Below are positions 60,006 through 64,000 of a stretch of DNA of 64,000 nucleotides, in pieces (the stretch's first letter is position 1; each line of letters starts with the position of its first letter). Source of the DNA: a bacterium HR21 (lineage in GTDB: Bacteria > Bacteroidota > Ignavibacteria > Kapaibacteriales > HRBIN21); NCBI GenBank assembly GCA_002898295.1, contig BEHX01000004.1, positions 62,001 to 126,000 of the forward strand, read 5' to 3'. The translations under genes and the position numbers were made by a program. The notes under the pieces are model-generated. The model searched no databases and was not told the origin of the DNA. It was given only the letters and a program-made list of their open reading frames with translations.

Positions 60006-60488
60006 CTATCCGAGCCGGTGCGGACACTCTGCCAGCCGCGGACAGCGAGCGAAGATGTGCAGTGAGTGCCGCACCGCCCGCAGGGAGTACTGCTGGGCAA
60101 TCTGCTGGACCAGCTCCCGGAGCTGCGGGAAGCAGAACTCAACCATACGCCCGCAGTCTGTGCAGAATAGGTGGTCGTGGTTCGGGAGCCGAGCCGCCAG
60201 CTCGTACTTCATGCTCCCGCCATCGAAGGAATGGCGCACGACAAGATCGCACTGCCGTAAGAGCTCCAAGGTGGAGTAGACTGTCGCCCGCGAGACTTTG
60301 TCGCCCTTCGTGTGCATGTAGACATAGAGCTCATCGGCAGTGAAATGCCCCGGCATCTCTGCCACCCGCTCCAGAATCCGCATCCGCTCGCTGGTGTTCC
60401 GGTAACGCTGCTCCTGCAGAAATGCCGCAAAGTGCCGTTTGAGCTCGTCCATGTCAACGGCTGTCGGTTTCGCCTCGGGTGCTTCCAT
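60006..60488 (-). CDS. Fur-family metalloregulator
   Basis: 160 residues from the ATG at 60488 (MEAPEAKPTAV). The winged-helix DNA-binding domain is RNTSERMRILERVAEM and VSRATVYSTLELLRQCDLV. The dimer and metal domain has HDHLFCTDCGRMVEF with the first Cys pair; a second group lies near the end (CPRLAECPHR). Whether it is Fur, PerR or Zur cannot be told from sequence. It is upstream of paaA on the same strand and divergent from a TonB receptor (128-base intergenic). The divergent receptor points to iron control. Confidence 0.88.
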   Translation of the reverse strand: MEAPEAKPTAVDMDELKRHFAAFLQEQRYRNTSERMRILERVAEMPGHFTADELYVYMHTKGDKVSRATVYSTLELLRQCDLVVRHSFDGGSMKYELAARLPNHDHLFCTDCGRMVEFCFPQLRELVQQIAQQYSLRAVRHSLHIFARCPRLAECPHRLG

Positions 60489-60518
60489 TGTGCTGGATCG
60501 GGTAACTTGGACCAGGAA

Positions 60519-60526
60519 CAAATATA
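60519..60526 (-). promoter_or_regulatory. Putative -7 promoter element (TATATTTG) for the Fur-family gene
   Basis: The minus strand reads TATATTTG, a full TAnnTTTG match, 30 bases before the ATG at 60488. No TTTG at -33 and no clear 19-bp Fur palindrome are seen. Confidence 0.4.
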
Positions 60527-60586
60527 CGGAAGCTGCGCGGGCAGGCATCCTGACAGCAGACTCTGCAGAGAGCTGAGCAGAACTGC

Positions 60587-60594
60587 TAATTTTG
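60587..60594 (+). promoter_or_regulatory. Putative -7 promoter element (TAATTTTG) for the TonB receptor
   Basis: TAATTTTG ends 22 bases before the ATG at 60617, matching the elements upstream of tRNA-Ala and the crotonase genes in sequence and spacing. Confidence 0.5.
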
Positions 60595-60616
60595 CTTCGG
60601 TATACTTCGCACTGCC

Positions 60617-62752
60617 ATGCAGTCTCAACCTCTGAGGTTGCTCGTTGGAGTTCTCCTTGCCTGCGCGGCGGCGAGCGGAATCCCGGCAGCATCGTCTCAA
60701 GCGCCTCTGGTACCGGCAGAAGATACCGTTCGGCTCTACCGTGCTCCGGAAGTCGTCGTCACGGGCTCGCGCAATCCAAGCGTTGCCGACTACACCCCGG
60801 TCCGGGTTGAGGTCTTCCCACGCCCAGCTGGCGCCGTAGAGGCACTCACGGTCGCGGAGGTGCTGGAGGAATCCGCCGGCGTTCTCCAGCAATACCGGGT
60901 CCGGAGCGGTATTCAGCTCATGGGGCTGGAACCGGCGTATACTCTCGTCCTGCTCAACGGGCAACCGCTCACTGGGCGTGTTGCGGGCGTATTGGACCTG
61001 CGCCGCATCCCCCTGGGGAACGTCGAGCGCATTGAGATTGTCAAAGGACCAATGTCGAGCCTCTACGGGAGCGCAGCATTGGGCGGGGTTGTCAACATCC
61101 TCACTCCACGCCCCCACAACGGCTGGGAAGGACAGCTGCAGCTCCAGCACACTACCCGAGCTGGGTCCGAACTCCACGCGCGGCTGGGCTATGGCAACCA
61201 CCAGCTCTCCGGGCTGCTTTACGGCTTTGTGCACCACGCCGATCCTTTCGAAGTGGTCCAGGACACGCTGTCCTTTCCCTACGCTGGCATTATGGCGTCA
61301 GCACTCCAAGCGAGCGCCTGGTGGCACCCCCTCCCACTGTGGGAGCTCCGACTCGACGGACGTCTGTTCCAGAGCCGGACCCGCGGGGCTTTCGCGGAAA
61401 GCTTTGGCGGGCAGCTCGCTGTCAATGAAGGCGCTTTCCAGCAGCGGGAATGGAGCGCAGCAGCAACGCTTGCATGGACATCTCGCCGTGCCCGGCTCCA
61501 GGTAGGCGCCTTCGGCAACCAGTACCAGGAGCTCTATGACTGGGTTGTGCCACAAAACGGGAGTACCCGCGACGACTTCCGCCAGCGCCTCGGGCGGTTC
61601 TGGGCACAGTACGATCTGCTCTGGAACATCCGCTACCGCTTCACCGCCGGGGCAGAACTCCTTCTGGAAGACGTGCTCGGTACTCGGTACCCCGAGCAGC
61701 CGTTTGTCCGGACTGTGGCAGCATTCACGCAGTGGGAAGGGACACCGTACGAGTGGCTCTCCTATGCCCTCAGCCTCCGTTGGGATGGAACTTCTGCCTA
61801 CGGGGGACATTGGAATCCGAAGGCAGCATTCCTCCTACGCCCGTGGGGAAATCGGGCAGTTCAGTTCCGCTTCTCTTTCGGAACAGGGTTCCGGGCACCG
61901 GATTTCCGCCAGCTTTTTGTCCGCTTCACTAATCGGTTGCAAGGTGCTGGATACGCCTTGCTGGGAGCCCGGCAGCTGGGGCTTGAGCTGGAGCCAGAGC
62001 GCTCCCGAGCAGGGGACGCCAGCGTACTGCTCCTGCTCGATGACTGCCTTCGGCTGGCTCCCTGGGCGCGGGAGTGGACACTGGAGGTGCGCCTCTTCGC
62101 TAACTGGGTACGCAATCTGATTGAGCCTTTCTACGTTGGGCGTCAAGATGGGCTGGACATCTATTCCTACCGCAACCTTGCTCGCATCGCCACGCGAGGC
62201 GTCGAGGTGACCCTCCGAGGCATCGTAGAGCTCCCTGGGCGGTGGCAGCTTCAGGCACGGGCGGCATATCAATTCCTCGATGCCGTTGATCTCGATGTCC
62301 TCGACGCTATCGCCGCTGGCACTGCGGGGACACAGGACCCCACCACTGGGCGTTTCCAGCCATTACGGCGCTCTGACTACGGTGGTCTCTGGGGGCGCTC
62401 CCGTCATAGCTTGGCTGGACTCCTCCAGCTGCACTATCTCCCCACAGGGACGGCTCTGAGCCTGCGTCTCCAGCACCGGAGCCGCTTCGGCGACGAAGCT
62501 CTTGACCGCAACGGTATTGCCGTGCTTTCCCCACCGCGCCGTGTCTTGGACCGCCCCGAAGAGTACGTGGCTGGCTTCTGGAATCTCAGTGGCTGGCTCG
62601 TGCAGCAGTGGCGTTTCCCTCCCACAGTGCTCTGGCTCAGTGTTGGGGTGCGCAATGCTCTCAACGTGCTCCGCCCTCGCTTCCTGCCGCACCTGGTCGG
62701 ACGCCAATGGTTTATCACGGGCACCCTCCAGTGGAGCACTACCGCGCGATGA
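60617..62752 (+). CDS. TonB-dependent outer membrane receptor
   Basis: 711 residues. A signal peptide (to about 26) is followed by a TonB-box-like APEVVVTGSR, a plug domain (about 55-165; LNGQPLTGRVAGVLDLRRIPLGNVERIEIVKGPMSSLYGSAALGGVVNI) and a beta-barrel to the end. The barrel contains a typical LEPERSR motif and ends with ITGTLQWSTTAR. It resembles siderophore, cobalamin or heme receptors of the BtuB/CirA type, with substrate unknown. The gene is divergent from the Fur-family regulator, which suggests iron-dependent control. The 3' end overlaps the convergent gene by 14 bases. Confidence 0.9.
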   Translation: MQSQPLRLLVGVLLACAAASGIPAASSQAPLVPAEDTVRLYRAPEVVVTGSRNPSVADYTPVRVEVFPRPAGAVEALTVAEVLEESAGVLQQYRVRSGIQLMGLEPAYTLVLLNGQPLTGRVAGVLDLRRIPLGNVERIEIVKGPMSSLYGSAALGGVVNILTPRPHNGWEGQLQLQHTTRAGSELHARLGYGNHQLSGLLYGFVHHADPFEVVQDTLSFPYAGIMASALQASAWWHPLPLWELRLDGRLFQSRTRGAFAESFGGQLAVNEGAFQQREWSAAATLAWTSRRARLQVGAFGNQYQELYDWVVPQNGSTRDDFRQRLGRFWAQYDLLWNIRYRFTAGAELLLEDVLGTRYPEQPFVRTVAAFTQWEGTPYEWLSYALSLRWDGTSAYGGHWNPKAAFLLRPWGNRAVQFRFSFGTGFRAPDFRQLFVRFTNRLQGAGYALLGARQLGLELEPERSRAGDASVLLLLDDCLRLAPWAREWTLEVRLFANWVRNLIEPFYVGRQDGLDIYSYRNLARIATRGVEVTLRGIVELPGRWQLQARAAYQFLDAVDLDVLDAIAAGTAGTQDPTTGRFQPLRRSDYGGLWGRSRHSLAGLLQLHYLPTGTALSLRLQHRSRFGDEALDRNGIAVLSPPRRVLDRPEEYVAGFWNLSGWLVQQWRFPPTVLWLSVGVRNALNVLRPRFLPHLVGRQWFITGTLQWSTTAR

Positions 62753-64000
62753 GCACCGGCTGAGCTCGGGATGTCGTACCGGTCCGCAGCCGGAGCCAGT
62801 AGACCCCCGGCGGGAGCGTCGCCACGGAGAGGCTAGCATGGTAGATGCCCGCTGGAACCGATTCCCACAAAAGGCTCACAACAGAGCGCCCGTGGATGTC
62901 GGAGAGCTCCAGCCAGAGGGGTCCTCCATGAGCAACTCCGAAGCGTACGATGAGTTCCTCTGCTGCAGGCTGTGGGAAGGGTGGATCCAGAAAGCTTACC
63001 GCCCCACCCTGTTCTAAGCGGAAGTGCACACCGCAGCGATCGGTCCCGACGTAGTCTTTGCCTACAAGCTGGCTCCGCACCACAAGCGGCAGTGCTACGC
63101 ACGCAGTTCCCACCTGCAGCGTATCCTCGTACTGCCCGAGTTGGGGCGTCAGCGGGGCAAAGCAGATGCGCAGCTCTCGGCTCTCTCCCGGCGGAATGAC
63201 CAGCGGCAGCTGCCCAGGTGGGACGGAAAATGCCGTCTGCCGGCGCAAGGGGACTGTCTCTATCCGCACGGGGAAGCGCCCGGTATTGACCAAGAGCACC
63301 GGTTCACAGCGAAGCTCTCCAAAGGTGCTCGGCGGGACAGTGAGCACCCCTGGCTGGGGCACACGAAGCTGCACCGTAAAGCCGGGCAGTGTATCAGCAA
63401 CCACACGCTCGTTTCCCGCGCGGTCGCGCACCCGAAACGCATACCAGGCATCCTCGAACGGATTCTGGACCCGTACCTGGACGGTCCCCCGCAGCGAATC
63501 GAGCAGCCGCCAAGTAACCGTGCAATTGACCTCCTGCAGCACCTCCACCGCTGCGATGCCGGAGGCAGGCAGCACCGTATCACTGACCACGAGCACTTCT
63601 TCCCACCCACAGGAATCCCGCCACCGCTGCACCGTCGGAGGCTCCTCATCTGCCCCGAGGATCACCAACAGCTGCGCGGCGCTGTCCACCACCAGACAGC
63701 TATCGGCAAGGAGCAGCCGCGCTTCGTAGCGTCCCTTCTGCACAGCCACAAAGCAGAGCCGCACACGCCGGGATTCCCCGGGCAACACAACCGAATCGGG
63801 TGGCTCAACTGTCACACTCGCCTGCGGCGGCAGATTCCCCAGAAACCGAAGGTGTTCAATCCGCCGGGGGAAGCTCCCCACATTGCGGAGCGTGAACTCC
63901 GCACAGTGAAGCTGGTCGTCTACCAGGAGCTGCAGGACCAGTGCTGCCGGCTCCACCCGCAGCGTAAAGCCCGGAATATCGAATTTCCAAATCTGCTCCA
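62739..64000 (-). CDS. C-terminal part of a T9SS-exported protein with Ig-like domains (5' truncated)
   Basis: The frame is open to the right edge of the window, so the start lies beyond 64000. About 420 residues are visible. They contain repeated beta-sandwich modules of the ASH/choice-of-anchor type (LCFVAVQKGRYEARLLL, LRICFAPLTPQLGQYEDTL). The C-terminal 80 residues are a type A T9SS sorting domain: LDPPFPQPAAEELIVRFGV, LELSDIHGRSVVSLL, LPPGVYWLRLRTG. The protein should be secreted or surface-attached through T9SS. Function unknown. Confidence 0.85.
   Translation of the reverse strand, partial: EQIWKFDIPGFTLRVEPAALVLQLLVDDQLHCAEFTLRNVGSFPRRIEHLRFLGNLPPQASVTVEPPDSVVLPGESRRVRLCFVAVQKGRYEARLLLADSCLVVDSAAQLLVILGADEEPPTVQRWRDSCGWEEVLVVSDTVLPASGIAAVEVLQEVNCTVTWRLLDSLRGTVQVRVQNPFEDAWYAFRVRDRAGNERVVADTLPGFTVQLRVPQPGVLTVPPSTFGELRCEPVLLVNTGRFPVRIETVPLRRQTAFSVPPGQLPLVIPPGESRELRICFAPLTPQLGQYEDTLQVGTACVALPLVVRSQLVGKDYVGTDRCGVHFRLEQGGAVSFLDPPFPQPAAEELIVRFGVAHGGPLWLELSDIHGRSVVSLLWESVPAGIYHASLSVATLPPGVYWLRLRTGTTSRAQPVLIAR

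Noticed and set aside
60489-60616. A Fur-box palindrome between the Fur-family gene and the TonB receptor
   Set aside because: No GATAATGATAATCATTATC-like or other AT-rich inverted repeat is visible; only promoter-like elements are.

Overview
The window looks like a compact, GC-rich bacterial chromosome from the Bacteroidota/Chlorobiota side of the tree, most like the Ignavibacteria/Candidatus Kapabacteria group. This is inferred from several features together: a gingipain/PorU-type C25 peptidase and C-terminal type IX secretion (T9SS) sorting domains, GWxTD and OmpA/VWA exported proteins, TonB-dependent receptors, LPS heptose genes, and recurrent TAnnTTTG promoter elements of the Bacteroidetes type. 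Genes are tightly packed, most convergent pairs overlap at their stop codons, and no gap longer than 300 bases lacks a gene. I see no prophage, insertion sequence, rRNA operon or CRISPR array.

Layout. 0-3 kb: envelope proteins (end of a beta-barrel protein, an unknown exported protein, a VWA-OmpA protein). 3-5.2 kb: mreD, mreC and a 3-hydroxyacyl-CoA dehydrogenase on the minus strand. 5.3-8.6 kb: rimO, a GWxTD protein and bioY. 8.6-20.6 kb: a DNA methyltransferase fused to a degenerate SNase-like domain, tRNA-Asp and tRNA-Ala, a sorbosone-dehydrogenase-like lipoprotein, thrS, the giant C25 peptidase and an unknown membrane protein. 20.8-29.3 kb: lysine 6-transaminase, a DHH phosphoesterase, a metallophosphoesterase, a SAM hydrolase, two envelope proteins, and the split heptose pair rfaE1/rfaE2. 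29.4-35.8 kb: clpC, rlmN and an unusual double-length tyrosine phenol-lyase-like protein. 35.8-44.7 kb: an HtrA protease, a coiled-coil tail-anchored protein, a RelA/SpoT enzyme, an exported unknown, two crotonase-family enzymes of phenylacetate type and a HAD phosphatase. 44.7-51.2 kb (all minus): tRNA-Leu, infC-rpmI-rplT-pheS, a LolD-type ATPase, a large TonB-dependent-receptor-like protein and a solo Cas4. 51.3-55.6 kb: an MltD-like lytic transglycosylase, a PAS histidine kinase, a small barrel protein and tRNA(CAT). 55.6-64 kb: an S74-chaperone exported protein, paaDCBA, a Fur-family regulator, a divergent TonB receptor and the C-terminal part of a T9SS cargo protein.

How the genes work together. 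PaaABCD (ring epoxidation of phenylacetyl-CoA), the PaaG- and PaaF-like crotonases and the 3-hydroxyacyl-CoA dehydrogenase are successive steps of aerobic phenylacetate degradation, spread over three loci. No ligase, PaaE, PaaZ or thiolase is visible here. The C25 peptidase and the sorting-domain proteins indicate T9SS export. MreC/MreD, MltD, HtrA and the heptose genes serve the envelope.

The most unusual object is the 885-residue protein at 33170-35827. Its C-terminal half keeps the PLP lysine and the substrate arginines of tyrosine phenol-lyase but has lost a conserved tyrosine loop. Its N-terminal half keeps that loop but has lost the lysine. I propose a fused pseudo-heterodimer.
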